64,000 nt of DNA from Massilia sp. YIM B02763 (GTDB lineage: Bacteria > Pseudomonadota > Gammaproteobacteria > Burkholderiales > Burkholderiaceae_D), in assembly GCF_030412015.1 (NCBI RefSeq), contig NZ_JASNRD010000004.1:268449-332448 (forward strand), in the 5' to 3' direction. The stretch's first letter is position 1; each line of letters opens with the position of its first letter. The notes beneath the pieces were generated by a model that saw only the letters and a program-made list of their open reading frames with translations, searched no databases and was not told the DNA's origin. Shown piece after piece: positions 26,828 to 36,013 of this stretch. The translations under genes and the position numbers were made by a program.

Positions 26828-28048
26828 TCATACGACGTTCCGGGCCCGCAGGGCGGCGATCTCCTCGCCGCTCTTGCCCAGCACCTCGCGCAGCACCTCG
26901 TCCGTATGCTGGCCCAGCAGCGGCGGCGCCAGGTCGCTCGTTGCCGGCGTCGCCGACAGCTTCATCGGGCTGCGCACCAGTTTCACCGTGCCCGCAACGG
27001 GGTGCGGCAAGGCGATCTCCATGCCGCGCGCGCGCACCTGCTCGTTGGCGAACACCTCGTCCAGCTCGTTGATCGGGCCGCACGGCACGCCTTCTTCTTC
27101 CAGCAGCGCGATCCACTCGTCGCGGCGCTTTTCCAGCACCATCTCGGCCAGCAGCGGCACCAGCGCGTCGCGGTTCTGCACGCGCAGCGGATTGGTGGAA
27201 AAGCGCGCGTCGTGCGCCAGTTCCGGCCGGCCGCCCGCCTCGACGAACTTGCGGTACTGGCCGTCGTTGCCGGCGGCGACGATGATGTGGCCATCCAGGC
27301 AGGCGAAGGTCTGGTAGGGCACGATGCTGGCGTGGGCATTGCCCCAGCGGCGCGGACGCTTGCCGCTGGCGAGGTAGCTGCTGCCGACGTTGGCCAGCAT
27401 GGCGACCTGGGTGTCGAGCAGCGACATGTCGATGTGCTGGCCTTCGCCCGTGCGGTCGCGGTGCGTGAGCGCGGCCAGGATTGCCACCGTCGCATACATG
27501 CCCGTCATCAGGTCCGTGAGGGCGACGCCGGCCTTTTGCGGTCCGCCGCCGGGCAGCTCGTCGCGCTCGCCCGTGATCGACATCAGCCCGCCCATGCCCT
27601 GGACCAGGAAGTCGTAGCCGGCGCGGCCGGCGTAGGGGCCGTCCTGGCCGAAGCCCGTGATCGAGCAGTACACGAGGTCCGACTTGAGGGCCCGCAGCGA
27701 TGCGTAATCGAGGCCGTAGCGCGCCAGGTGGCCGACCTTGAAGTTCTCGAGCACCACGTCGCATTGGAGGACCAGTTCGCGCAGCAGCGCCTGGCCGTCC
27801 GGGCTGGCGATATCGACGGTGACGGAGCGCTTGCCGCGGTTGGCGGACAGGTAGTAGGCCGCCTCGGTGGTGTGCGCGCCCGCGGCGTCCGGCGCGTAGG
27901 GCGGCCCCCAGGCGCGGGTATCGTCGCCGGCGCCGGGGCGCTCGATCTTGATGACGTCGGCGCCCAGGTCGGCCAGGTTCTGCGCGCACCAGGGCCCGGC
28001 CAGCACGCGCGACAGGTCCAGGACCCGGACATGGCCCAATGCCTTCAT
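26828..28048 (-). CDS. CaiB/BaiF family CoA-transferase
   Basis: 406 residues, the normal length of a class III CoA-transferase. The N-terminus VRVLDLSRVLAGPWCAQNLADLGADVIKIE is diagnostic; the Asp of ALTDLMTGMYA fits the catalytic aspartate that forms the acyl anhydride. Later motifs include LDGHIIVAAGNDGQY. It moves CoA between carboxylic acids; the acid is not predictable. It is followed on the same strand by nothing and preceded by the antiporter gene, with 37 bases between. Confidence 0.9.
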   Translation of the reverse strand: MKALGHVRVLDLSRVLAGPWCAQNLADLGADVIKIERPGAGDDTRAWGPPYAPDAAGAHTTEAAYYLSANRGKRSVTVDIASPDGQALLRELVLQCDVVLENFKVGHLARYGLDYASLRALKSDLVYCSITGFGQDGPYAGRAGYDFLVQGMGGLMSITGERDELPGGGPQKAGVALTDLMTGMYATVAILAALTHRDRTGEGQHIDMSLLDTQVAMLANVGSSYLASGKRPRRWGNAHASIVPYQTFACLDGHIIVAAGNDGQYRKFVEAGGRPELAHDARFSTNPLRVQNRDALVPLLAEMVLEKRRDEWIALLEEEGVPCGPINELDEVFANEQVRARGMEIALPHPVAGTVKLVRSPMKLSATPATSDLAPPLLGQHTDEVLREVLGKSGEEIAALRARNVV

Positions 28049-28085
28049 GTTGTCTCCTCGTTTTGTCGTTGTATGGTCCGGCGGA

Positions 28086-29852
28086 TTATAGTCCCGCCTG
28101 CGCCTCCAGCGACGCCGCGAACAGGCTGCGTTCCTGGTCGACGATCAGGTCGACGCTGTGCCCATCCAGGCCCAGGGAGCCGAGCACGAAGGCCGACAGC
28201 TGCAGGCTCGCTTCCAGCGTTTCCGGCACCACCACGCTGGCGCCCGCGCGCTTGAGGGTCCGGGCATGCTTTTCGTCGCGCGAGCGGGCGAACAGGCGCG
28301 CGTGCGGGAATTCGCGCCGGATGCCGCGCACGGCCTGCAATGCCGCCGCCGGATTGTCCATCGTGAGCACGATGGCCGGCGCCTCGCCCGCATGCACGCG
28401 GCGCAGCAGTTCGGGGCGCGCCGCATTGCCGAAATAGACGGGCGCGCCGGCGCCGTGCTGCTGCGCCACCAGCTTGGCGTCGGTCTCGAACGCGATCCAG
28501 GGGATGCCCTGGCCGGCGAGCAGCTTGGCCAGCTGCTGGCCCACGCGCCCGAAGCCGGCGATGATCACGCGCCCGCCCGCGGACGGCGGCACGGCATCGG
28601 CCTGCGGCAGGATGTGCGCGCCCGCGCGCGCTTCCCAGCGCTCGCCGATGGCGCGTCCCAGCTTCGCCAGCAGCGGCGTGATGAACAGCGACAGGCCGAC
28701 GGCCAGCATCACGCGCCCGCCCAGGCTTGCGTCCAGCAGCCGGCTCGCGACGGCGTAGCCGATCACGATGAAGGCGAATTCGCCGCCCTGGCCCAGCAGC
28801 AGGCCGCCTTCGACGGCGCGGCCCCACGGCAGGCCGCCCGCGCGCAGCAGCGGCGCGATCACGGCCGTCTTGCACAGCACCAGCGCCAGCACGGCGCCGG
28901 CGAGCCACACGGGCGCCTGCACGACCTGCAGCACGTCCATGCCCATGCCGACCGTCATGAAGAACAGCCCCATCAGCAGGCCCTTGAACGGTTCGATCAT
29001 CAGCTCGACCTCGTGCTTGAATTCCGTCTCGGCCAGCAGCAGGCCGGCGATCAGCGCGCCCAGCGCCATCGACAGCCCGGCCATCGCGCACAGGCCCGCG
29101 ATGCCGAAGGTCGACAGCAGGATCAGGGCCATGAACACGTCCGGCTGGCGGTTGCGGGCGAAGGCCCGGAACAGCGGACGGATCACGCGGCCGCCGACCA
29201 GGTAGATGAGGGCGATGGCGACGGCCGCCTTGGCCATCGCGATCAGCACCTGCAGCGCGATGGCGGCGCCGCTGCTTGCCGCATCGCCGCCGGCCAGCGC
29301 CCCGATCAGGATCAGGATCGGCACCACGGCCAGGTCCTGGAACATCAGCACGGCGAACGTGGCCTGGCCCAGGGGCGAGCCGGTGTCGTGGCGCTCGCCC
29401 AGCAGCTGCATCACGACGGCCGTCGACGACAGCGACAGCACCAGGCCCAGCACCAGGGCCGCATTCATGCCCGGGGCCAGCAGCAGCGCCACGGCGCCGC
29501 CGATCAGCGCTGCGCACAGCACGACCTGGGCCGCGCCGATGCCGAACACCCAGCGCCGCATCGCCCACAGGCGCGCGGCCGACAGCTCCAGGCCGATCAT
29601 GAACATCAGGAACAGCACGCCCAGTTCGGCGAGCATCGCGACGTCCTCGTTGTTGGGGAAGGTGAACCAGCCGAGCCAGTGCAGGTCCTCGGCCATGCGA
29701 CCCAGGCCGAAGGGGCCGAGCAGGGCGCCGACGGCGAGGAAGCCCAGCACCGGGTTGATGCGCAGGCGCTGCAGCGTGGGGATCAGGATGCCGGAGAGGG
29801 TCAGGAACAGGAGGATTTCCCGCAGAAAGGGGAAGGCGTGTTGCTCTTGCAC
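28086..29852 (-). CDS. CPA2 cation:proton antiporter with RCK (TrkA-N) domain
   Basis: 588 residues. The first 385 residues hold about 12 membrane segments of the Na+/H+ exchanger type (LGFLAVGALLGPFGLG, ELGVLFLMFMIGLELS). A linker leads to a Rossmann RCK domain at about residue 420: VIIAGFGRVGQQLAKLL. This is the KefB/KefC/YbaL layout. It should exchange K+ or Na+ for protons under NAD(H) or ligand control. No KefF/KefG ancillary gene is adjacent. Confidence 0.9.
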   Translation of the reverse strand: MQEQHAFPFLREILLFLTLSGILIPTLQRLRINPVLGFLAVGALLGPFGLGRMAEDLHWLGWFTFPNNEDVAMLAELGVLFLMFMIGLELSAARLWAMRRWVFGIGAAQVVLCAALIGGAVALLLAPGMNAALVLGLVLSLSSTAVVMQLLGERHDTGSPLGQATFAVLMFQDLAVVPILILIGALAGGDAASSGAAIALQVLIAMAKAAVAIALIYLVGGRVIRPLFRAFARNRQPDVFMALILLSTFGIAGLCAMAGLSMALGALIAGLLLAETEFKHEVELMIEPFKGLLMGLFFMTVGMGMDVLQVVQAPVWLAGAVLALVLCKTAVIAPLLRAGGLPWGRAVEGGLLLGQGGEFAFIVIGYAVASRLLDASLGGRVMLAVGLSLFITPLLAKLGRAIGERWEARAGAHILPQADAVPPSAGGRVIIAGFGRVGQQLAKLLAGQGIPWIAFETDAKLVAQQHGAGAPVYFGNAARPELLRRVHAGEAPAIVLTMDNPAAALQAVRGIRREFPHARLFARSRDEKHARTLKRAGASVVVPETLEASLQLSAFVLGSLGLDGHSVDLIVDQERSLFAASLEAQAGL

Positions 29853-29924
29853 GGGCGGACCTCGGTAATGACAAACCGGGCCATTGTAAATGAAAGGTAA
29901 ATGCGGTCCGCGGCCGATGCGCCG

Positions 29925-30008
29925 GTAGGGTGGTCGGCTCCGCCGACCACGCGTTCAAACGGTACATGCACCGGCTGGACGCGTGGACGGCAGAGCCGTC
30001 CACCCTAC
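29925..30008. repeat. GTAGGGTGG-type palindromic repeat, copy 1
   Basis: Begins GTAGGGTGGTCGGC and ends GCCGTCCACCCTAC. Two internal hairpins (TCGGCTCCGCCGA and GGACGGCAGAGCCGTCC) flank GCGTTC and GCGTGG boxes. It lies just past the 3' end of the GH1-RmlD gene. Confidence 0.85.
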
Positions 30009-32323
30009 CGGAGCGCGCCGACGCTGGTTTCTTCCTGCTGCCGATGCCCGCCCGCCTGCGGCTGGCGGCTCTCCGCCGTGCGGATCAGTTCTTCCATTTC
30101 CGGATCGTCCTGGTTGCGCAGCTCGAGGTAGCGCGCGATGGCGTTGTCCAGCGGCGGCAGCAGGATGCCGCGTTCGCTCGTCATGGCGGCGTAGCGCGGA
30201 CGCGCCGCGGCCATGCCCAGTTCGGCGGCCGGCACGGCCTCCAGCGTCGCGGCATCGATGCCCGCGGCGTCGGCGGCCTTGCGCGCCAGGTCGGCCCAGG
30301 TGACGGCGCCGGCGTTGGCCAGGTGCCAGATGCCCGCTTCCGCATCGATGGCGAGATCGAGGCAGGTGTGCACCAGGTCCGGCACGTAGGTCGGCGAGAC
30401 GGTCAGGTCGGACGCGGCGCGGAAGGTCTCGCCGCGCTCCAGCGCCTGCAGCGCGAGCGTGACGAAATTGTGCCGGTCCCACGGGCCGAAGAAGGCGCTG
30501 GTGCGCACGACCAGGGCGCCCGGGTGCGCTTCCAGCACGCGCCGTTCCGCCTCAAGCTTGCTGCGGCCGTAGACGTTCAGCGGCGCGGCGGCATCGCTCT
30601 CGACATAGGGCGCGTCCTTGGCGCCGTCGAACACGAGGTCGCTGGAGAACGTGGTCAGGTGCACGCCATGGCGCGCGCAGGCGGCGGCCAGGTGGGCGGC
30701 GCCGTCGGCGTTCTCGCGCATGCAGCGCTCGCGTTCGCCATCGGCCTCGGCATCGTCCACGCGCACGTAGCCGGCCGTGTTGATCACGGCCCAGGGACGG
30801 TATTGCGCCAGCGCGCGCTCGATGGAGTCGGGGTCGCCGATGTCCATGTCCTGGCGCGACAGCAGGCGGTAGGCGATGCGGCGGCGGTGGCAGGCGAGGG
30901 CGAAGGCGCGGCCCAGCGTGCCGGTGGCGCCCGTGATCAGCACGGGGCGCACGTCGCCGGGCACCTGGACGTGGCCGTCCGCCGTGATCGAGGTGATGGC
31001 GTCCGGCGTGGCGACGGGCTGGCACAGGAAGCGTCCCGGGCGGCGCCACCAGCCCTGGGCGCGCAGCACCGGGTGCGACAGCGGTGCGCCGGACGACAGT
31101 TCGCGCATCATGCGCGCCACGGCGGTGGGGCGCGGCGGCTGCGAGCGCACGTCGAAGGCGCCCGACTCGTAGTAGCCGCGGGCCTGGGTGACGAGGCTGT
31201 TCCAGTCGAAGGCGCCCAGCAGCGACCAGACGGTGACGGCGCGCACGTCGGCGCCATTGGCGCGCGCCTCCTTGGCGCCTTCCCAGATCTCGAGCAGCCA
31301 GCGCAGCTGGTCTTCGCGGTTGGCGTCGATGTGGGCTTCGGTGATGGCGAGGGGGATGCCGTAGCGTTCCCAGGCCTCCATCAGCAGCGGCGCGATGCCG
31401 GCCGTCGGCGTGGCCAGCGCGCGCGAGGCTTCGATGTCGGCGCAGGGAATGCCGTCGGCGACGCCGCGGTGGTGCTCGGGGTAGCGCTCCGGACGATGGT
31501 CGAGCCAGCGCTCGCTGGTCACGTAGTAATTGACGCCCATGACGTCCGGCGGGCAGGGATTGTCCTTGAACCAGAGGAATTCCTCGGCCGGGATGCCGGT
31601 CTTGAGCAGGTACTTCCACAAGGCGTGCCGTTCGTCCACCATGCCGCACAGCAGGTCCCAGCCGAGCCAGCGGCGCTCGTTGTAGAACTCGACGATGCGG
31701 CCCATCTCGGGCGTGCCGTAGGTCTTGCCCAGGTCGTCCGTCTGCACCAGCTTCGCTTGCGGGTTCACGGCGCGGATGGCGCGCATCGACAGCACCGTGG
31801 CGCGGCACTGGTTCAGCAGGGCCTGGATGAAGGTGCGGTCGTCGCGGCCGTGCGGATACCACACGCCGTACAGGCCGGCGAAGCGGGCCGTCGTGCAGAT
31901 CTCGTTGACGGGCGTGTAGTACTCGAGCCAGGGGTAGCGTGCGGCGACGGCGCCGGCGTACTCGGCCAGCTGCCCGGCGAAGGCGGGATCGACGAGGCTC
32001 GTGTGGCGCGGGCCGCTGCCGTGGTGGATCAGGCCGGCGATCGGCGTGACGCCGTGCTCGCGCAGGGCCGGCAGGCGCTCGTCCGGCCAGGTCCAGTCGG
32101 CCTTGTCGATGCCGTCGGGGGCGGTGCGCTCCCACAGGACGGGGTAGCGGATGGCGCGGATGCCGGTGGCGGCGAAGCGTTCGATGTCGTCGGCGCGGTC
32201 GTGGTGGCCGTTGCGTTCGAGCTGCTGGTGATAGTCGTCGCGGACGCGATTGACGGTGCATTCGAGGCCGCCCCACAGTTCGAGGGGGCGGGCGTGGCTG
32301 TTCGTGCTCTTTGTCGTAGTCAT
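30005..32323 (-). CDS. Fusion protein: GH1-like glycosidase plus RmlD-like sugar-nucleotide reductase
   Basis: 772 residues, two enzymes in one chain. Residues 1 to about 440 resemble a family 1 glycoside hydrolase: LWGGLECTVNRV, IRYPVLWERTAPDG, the acid/base region YTPVNEICT and the nucleophile region LAITEAHID. From about residue 455, PVLITGATGTLGRAF starts a Rossmann domain of the dTDP-4-dehydrorhamnose reductase type, with TFSSDLVFDG and YGRSKLEAE (YxxxK). It may cleave a glycoside and then process a sugar or its nucleotide. The last 45 residues are unstructured. It is divergent from trpS. Confidence 0.87.
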   Translation of the reverse strand: MTTTKSTNSHARPLELWGGLECTVNRVRDDYHQQLERNGHHDRADDIERFAATGIRAIRYPVLWERTAPDGIDKADWTWPDERLPALREHGVTPIAGLIHHGSGPRHTSLVDPAFAGQLAEYAGAVAARYPWLEYYTPVNEICTTARFAGLYGVWYPHGRDDRTFIQALLNQCRATVLSMRAIRAVNPQAKLVQTDDLGKTYGTPEMGRIVEFYNERRWLGWDLLCGMVDERHALWKYLLKTGIPAEEFLWFKDNPCPPDVMGVNYYVTSERWLDHRPERYPEHHRGVADGIPCADIEASRALATPTAGIAPLLMEAWERYGIPLAITEAHIDANREDQLRWLLEIWEGAKEARANGADVRAVTVWSLLGAFDWNSLVTQARGYYESGAFDVRSQPPRPTAVARMMRELSSGAPLSHPVLRAQGWWRRPGRFLCQPVATPDAITSITADGHVQVPGDVRPVLITGATGTLGRAFALACHRRRIAYRLLSRQDMDIGDPDSIERALAQYRPWAVINTAGYVRVDDAEADGERERCMRENADGAAHLAAACARHGVHLTTFSSDLVFDGAKDAPYVESDAAAPLNVYGRSKLEAERRVLEAHPGALVVRTSAFFGPWDRHNFVTLALQALERGETFRAASDLTVSPTYVPDLVHTCLDLAIDAEAGIWHLANAGAVTWADLARKAADAAGIDAATLEAVPAAELGMAAARPRYAAMTSERGILLPPLDNAIARYLELRNQDDPEMEELIRTAESRQPQAGGHRQQEETSVGALR

Positions 32324-32422
32324 GGTTCACCAATCTTGTTAATTTTGTTGCAACAAAAAATCCAGCGCCGTTCCGCGTCATGAAAAAAGGCGATGCGGGA
32401 CGGGGCCCATGTCGCGTGGCGG

Positions 32423-32451
32423 TTGACAGCGCTGCGTCAACCTGCAACCAT
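32423..32451 (+). promoter_or_regulatory. Possible trpS leader promoter
   Basis: TTGACA at 32423-32428 is a perfect -35 box 30 bases before the leader ATG. The -10 is not clear at 17-base spacing (CAACCATG region), so only the -35 is convincing. Confidence 0.35.
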
Positions 32452-32458
32452 GCAGCCC

Positions 32459-32506
32459 ATGAATTTTTCGTATCCACAATCCGTACAGTCCTGGTGGCGC
32501 CGCTGA
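32459..32506 (+). CDS. trpS leader peptide with tandem Trp codons
   Basis: A 15-codon frame: MNFSYPQSVQSWWRR, then TGA. Two adjacent TGG codons (32492-32497) lie just before the stop, as in TrpL peptides. It is followed by a rho-independent terminator (32544-32575) and then trpS. In classical attenuation, ribosomes stalling at scarce Trp codons change the RNA fold and let RNA polymerase pass. Ribosome site weak; assignment rests on layout. Confidence 0.65.
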   Translation: MNFSYPQSVQSWWRR

Positions 32507-32543
32507 CAGCGCGCGGCCAGGGTATGGATGTGTATCTCGACTA

Positions 32544-32575
32544 AACGCCGCCTCGATTCAGGTGGCGTTTTTTTT
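32544..32575 (+). terminator. Terminator/attenuator before trpS
   Basis: Stem AACGCCGCCT / AGGTGGCGTT (one G-U pair) with loop CGATTC, then eight T. GCCGC in its 5' arm (32547-32551) is identical to GCCGC next to the Trp codons (32499-32503); both can pair with GCGGC at 32513-32517, so the two folds compete. Confidence 0.75.
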
Positions 32576-32618
32576 ACGCGCGGATCGAGGCTTGAAACAC
32601 CGTTTTTAAGGAAACTCG

Positions 32619-33641
32619 ATGAGTCAGCAAACCTCGAACGCTCCCGCGCCTGTCATCCTGACCGGCGATCGTCCCACCGGGCCGCTGCACCTGGGCCACT
32701 TCGTCGGCAGCCTCCGCAATCGCGTCACTTACCAGGATCAATACCGTCAGTACATCATGCTCGCGGACGCCCAGGCGCTCACCGACAACATGGATGACAT
32801 TGGTAAGGTACACCGGAACGTGGTCGAGGTGGCGCTCGATTACCTTGCCGTAGGGATCGACCCGGCCAAGTCGACGATCCTGGTGCAGTCGCAGATCCCG
32901 GAACTGGCCGAGCTGACCTTCTATTACCTGAACCTGGTGACGGTATCGCGCCTGGAGCGCAACCCGACCGTCAAGCAGGAAATCATCCTGCGCGGCTTCG
33001 AGCGCGACATCCCGGCCGGCTTCCTCGTCTACCCGGCCAGCCAGGCCGCCGACATCACCGCGTTCAAGGCCTCGATCGTGCCGGTGGGCGAAGACCAGAT
33101 CCCGATGATCGAGCAGTGCAACGAGATCGTGCGCCGCTTCAACCGCGACGCCGGCCGCGACATCCTCGTCGAGTGCAAGGCGATCGTGCCGGAAGTGGGC
33201 CGTCTGCCGGGCATCGACGGCAAGGCCAAGATGAGCAAGTCGCTGGGCAATACCATCAACCTGGGCGCGAGCGCCGACGAGATCCGCGCCGCCGTCAAGA
33301 TGGTCTATACGGACCCGCTGCACCTGAAGGTCTCCGACCCCGGCCATATCGAAGGCAACGTCGCCTTCCTGTACCTGGACGCGTTCGACACGGACAAGGA
33401 AGGGCTGGCCGAGATGAAGGCGCACTACCAGCGCGGCGGCCTGGGCGACTCGGTCGTCAAGAAGCGCCTGGAAGGCATCCTGCAGGAACTGATCGAGCCG
33501 ATCCGCACGCGCCGCGAAGAACTGGCCAAGGACAAGGGCCAGGTGCTGCAGATCCTGAAGGAAGGCACGTATAAAGCGCGCGAAGTGGCGGCGCAGACCA
33601 TGGATGAAGTGCGCAAGGCGCTGGGGCTGAGCTACTTCTAA
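32619..33641 (+). CDS. trpS: Tryptophan-tRNA ligase
   Basis: 340 residues, full length class I synthetase. The HIGH-type motif GPLHLGH and the start [18 protein letters not shown] lie near residues 11-30; KMSKS is at residues 204-208. It joins tryptophan to tRNA-Trp. Upstream are a leader peptide with two Trp codons and a terminator, so its transcription probably rises when charged tRNA-Trp is scarce. AAGGAAA precedes the ATG. Confidence 0.97.
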   Translation: MSQQTSNAPAPVILTGDRPTGPLHLGHFVGSLRNRVTYQDQYRQYIMLADAQALTDNMDDIGKVHRNVVEVALDYLAVGIDPAKSTILVQSQIPELAELTFYYLNLVTVSRLERNPTVKQEIILRGFERDIPAGFLVYPASQAADITAFKASIVPVGEDQIPMIEQCNEIVRRFNRDAGRDILVECKAIVPEVGRLPGIDGKAKMSKSLGNTINLGASADEIRAAVKMVYTDPLHLKVSDPGHIEGNVAFLYLDAFDTDKEGLAEMKAHYQRGGLGDSVVKKRLEGILQELIEPIRTRREELAKDKGQVLQILKEGTYKAREVAAQTMDEVRKALGLSYF

Positions 33642-33762
33642 TCCTGATCGGGTAGCGCAACGCAGCACCTGCGGTAGCGCAAAGCAGTTGCCTTGCGCTT
33701 CCTTATATCCCTTGATGTTGTTGTGTGGCACCCTGCGGTTTTCCAACCACGGAGGCTGCTGC

Positions 33763-34812
33763 ATGAACAAGGGGCTGCGTTTGACCGAACAGTGGATGCG
33801 ACGGGCGCTCTGGCTCGTCGCCTTCGCATTTGCCTGGTTCCTCGTGGGACTGGGCGGCAAGGTGGTCGACAACATGATGTATGTCGAACCCGTGCCGACA
33901 CCCGAGGAACTGGTCGACCAGGGCGAGGCGCAGCGGATCCAGGCGGACAAGGAGCGGGCCGACGCGGCGCAAGGCGTTGCCGGCACCGCGCTCGACCAGG
34001 CCGAGCAGAAGCACGGCGTCGCCAAGGCGAATACGCGCAGTGCCCGCGAGGCATTCGAGAACTGGCTGGCGACGCGTCATACTACGGCGCGACCCGACCA
34101 GGATAGTGAGCTGATCGCACGCACGCGCCAGCTCGACGACCTCGTCGCCGCCGAGCGCGCGGCATTGTCCGCCGTCGAGGCCCAACAGCAGGCTGCACTC
34201 GATGCGCGCCAGGCTGCGGAGCGTGCCGAGGCGGCCTACGAACGCTTGCTGGAGCCTGCGCGGGTAACGGTACGCGAGGCGTATGAGCGAGCCCAGCGCA
34301 TTGTCTTCCTGTGGCGCCTCGGGGTGACGTTGCCGCTGCTGGCCGTCGCGGGCTGGCTGTTCAAGTACAAGCGCCGCAGTACCTACTGGCCCTTTGCCTG
34401 GGGCTTCATCTTCTTTGCCTTGTTCGCCTTCTTCGTGGAGCTGGTCCCGTACCTGCCGAGCTATGGCGGCTATGTGCGCTACGGGGTAGGTATCGTCGTC
34501 ACCGTCGTCGTGGGCCGTTATGCGATCCGCTGGCTGAATGCCTGGCTGGCGCGCCAGAAGGCGGCCGAGGCCTTGCCTGAGCAGGAACGCCGAAACGGCA
34601 TGCGCTACGACGTGGCGCTGGCGCGCATCGGCAAGAACCGCTGCCCTGCATGCGAGCGCACGACCGACTTCAAGGACGGGACGTTGGGACACTGCCCGCA
34701 TTGCGGCATCGGCCTGTTCGACCGCTGCACCGGGTGCGGCACGCGCAAGAATGCGTTCATGCGCTACTGCTTCTCGTGCGGGACGGCGGCGAATGCGAGC
34801 CTGGCCGATTGA
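33763..34812 (+). CDS. Membrane protein with coiled coil and C-terminal zinc ribbons
   Basis: 349 residues from ATG 33763; GGAGG lies 9 bases upstream. Membrane helix near 12-30 (LWLVAFAFAWFLVGLGG), then a long charged coiled coil (about 45-175, Ala/Glu/Arg/Gln-rich), then two or three further helices (LPLLAVAGWLF, FIFFALFAFFVEL, VGIVVTVVVG). The C-terminus holds four CxxC pairs (CPAC, CPHC, CTGC and CFSC), i.e. two zinc ribbons. The function is unknown; an envelope-spanning sensor or assembly factor would fit. A half-size palindromic repeat follows and serves as terminator. Confidence 0.78.
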   Translation: MNKGLRLTEQWMRRALWLVAFAFAWFLVGLGGKVVDNMMYVEPVPTPEELVDQGEAQRIQADKERADAAQGVAGTALDQAEQKHGVAKANTRSAREAFENWLATRHTTARPDQDSELIARTRQLDDLVAAERAALSAVEAQQQAALDARQAAERAEAAYERLLEPARVTVREAYERAQRIVFLWRLGVTLPLLAVAGWLFKYKRRSTYWPFAWGFIFFALFAFFVELVPYLPSYGGYVRYGVGIVVTVVVGRYAIRWLNAWLARQKAAEALPEQERRNGMRYDVALARIGKNRCPACERTTDFKDGTLGHCPHCGIGLFDRCTGCGTRKNAFMRYCFSCGTAANASLAD

Positions 34813-34828
34813 ACTTTCGTCACACTAA

Positions 34829-34866
34829 AACAACGTCGTCCCTGCCTGCGCAGGGACGACGTTGTT
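34829..34866. terminator. 17-bp hairpin, single-arm GTCCCTGC repeat, copy 2
   Basis: AACAACGTCGTCCCTGC, 4-base loop, perfect complement. It is one arm of the repeat family placed between two convergent stops, where it can terminate in both directions. Confidence 0.8.
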
Positions 34867-34885
34867 AGTAGCTGACGTAACGGAC

Positions 34886-35878
34886 TCAGTCCTTGAGATC
34901 CGCCGGCACCTTGCCGCCATTGGCCGCCAGCTTGTTCATGACCTGGCGGTGCAGCCAGATGTTCATGCTGGCCGAGTCATTGGTGTCGCCCGTGTAGTGC
35001 AGCTCGGCGGCCAGTTCCTTGCGCGCCTGCAGGCTGCTGTCCAGGCCCAGCAGCTTGAGCAGGTCGACGATGGACGTGCGCCAGTTCAGCTGCTGGCCGG
35101 ATTGCTGCTGCATCGTGGCCAGCACCTGTTCCACGTCCACCTGCGGCACCGCGGCGGCGGGGGCGGGGGCCGGGGTCGGCACGGCCTGCGGCACCGGCTG
35201 CGGCGCGGCGGGCGCCGGGGCGGGCGCGGCTTGCGCCGGTGCCGGGGCCGGTTGTGGCGGGGTGGTGTTGGCCGGATGCTTGGCCGGGAAGATCTTGTGG
35301 AAGATGTCGCCGAGAATGCCCATGTTTGCTCCTTTGTCCGTGGTTGCGGGTTGGTTGTTCGTGTCGTTGCCGCGGTTCTGCAGTCCCTTGGCCATATAGC
35401 CCAGCGCGACCGCCAGCGCGGCGCCGCCGATGGTCTTCACCAGCGTCGGGTGTTCGGCGTAGAAGTCGCCCATGCGTTCGACGATGCCCGGGTTGTCCTG
35501 TTCCGCGCGGGCCGCCAGTTCCTGGACCGTCTGCGGCGACAGCTGCGCCGCCTGCTCCGGCGAGATATGGCCCTGCTCGGCGCCCTTCAGGTTGCCCAGC
35601 ACGCCGCCGGCGACGGTGGCCAGCGCGGACGGGTTGATGTTCGAGATCAGGCGGTTGAGCATGCCGGCACGCTGGTCCGGGCTGCCGTTGCTGAACAGCT
35701 GGCCGACGAGCTGCGCGAACGGCGGCGTCTGGCCGGACCGCAGCGCTTCGGTCACGCCCTGCGCCAGCGAGGCGCGCGGCGCGTTCTGCGCGACGTTGTC
35801 GAAATCGTTCTCGGCCTGGGCCGGATTGGCATTGCCGCCGAGGTAGTGCTGCAGCAGGTTTCCGAAATCAAAACCCAT
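34886..35878 (-). CDS. Fusion of a DUF937-like domain with DUF3597
   Basis: 330 residues from ATG 35878, with GGAGGA 5-6 bases upstream. Residues 1-170 are Gly/Asn/Ala-rich helices (GNLLQHYLGG, AQGVTEALRSG, SNINPSALATVAGGVLG) of a DUF937-like type, with a membrane-like stretch (TIGGAALAVALGYMAKG). Then follows a complete DUF3597 protein: MGILGDIFHKIF, a Pro/Ala linker, and LNWRTSIVDLLKLLGLDSSL, MNIWLHRQVM. An internal ATG at 35323 has AAAGGAG 6 bases upstream, so a separate 145-residue DUF3597 product is likely. Function of both domains is unknown. Confidence 0.82.
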   Translation of the reverse strand: MGFDFGNLLQHYLGGNANPAQAENDFDNVAQNAPRASLAQGVTEALRSGQTPPFAQLVGQLFSNGSPDQRAGMLNRLISNINPSALATVAGGVLGNLKGAEQGHISPEQAAQLSPQTVQELAARAEQDNPGIVERMGDFYAEHPTLVKTIGGAALAVALGYMAKGLQNRGNDTNNQPATTDKGANMGILGDIFHKIFPAKHPANTTPPQPAPAPAQAAPAPAPAAPQPVPQAVPTPAPAPAAAVPQVDVEQVLATMQQQSGQQLNWRTSIVDLLKLLGLDSSLQARKELAAELHYTGDTNDSASMNIWLHRQVMNKLAANGGKVPADLKD

Positions 35879-36013
35879 CTTGTCCTCCATGAAGAAACCA
35901 TCGAAGGCCGAGCGTAGGCCACGCACGCGACATGCTCCGTTCGTTGCCGAACCCACCACGGATATCGGCATTTCCATATGGACATGAGAGGCCGGCGCAC
36001 GTAAGCTCTCGGC

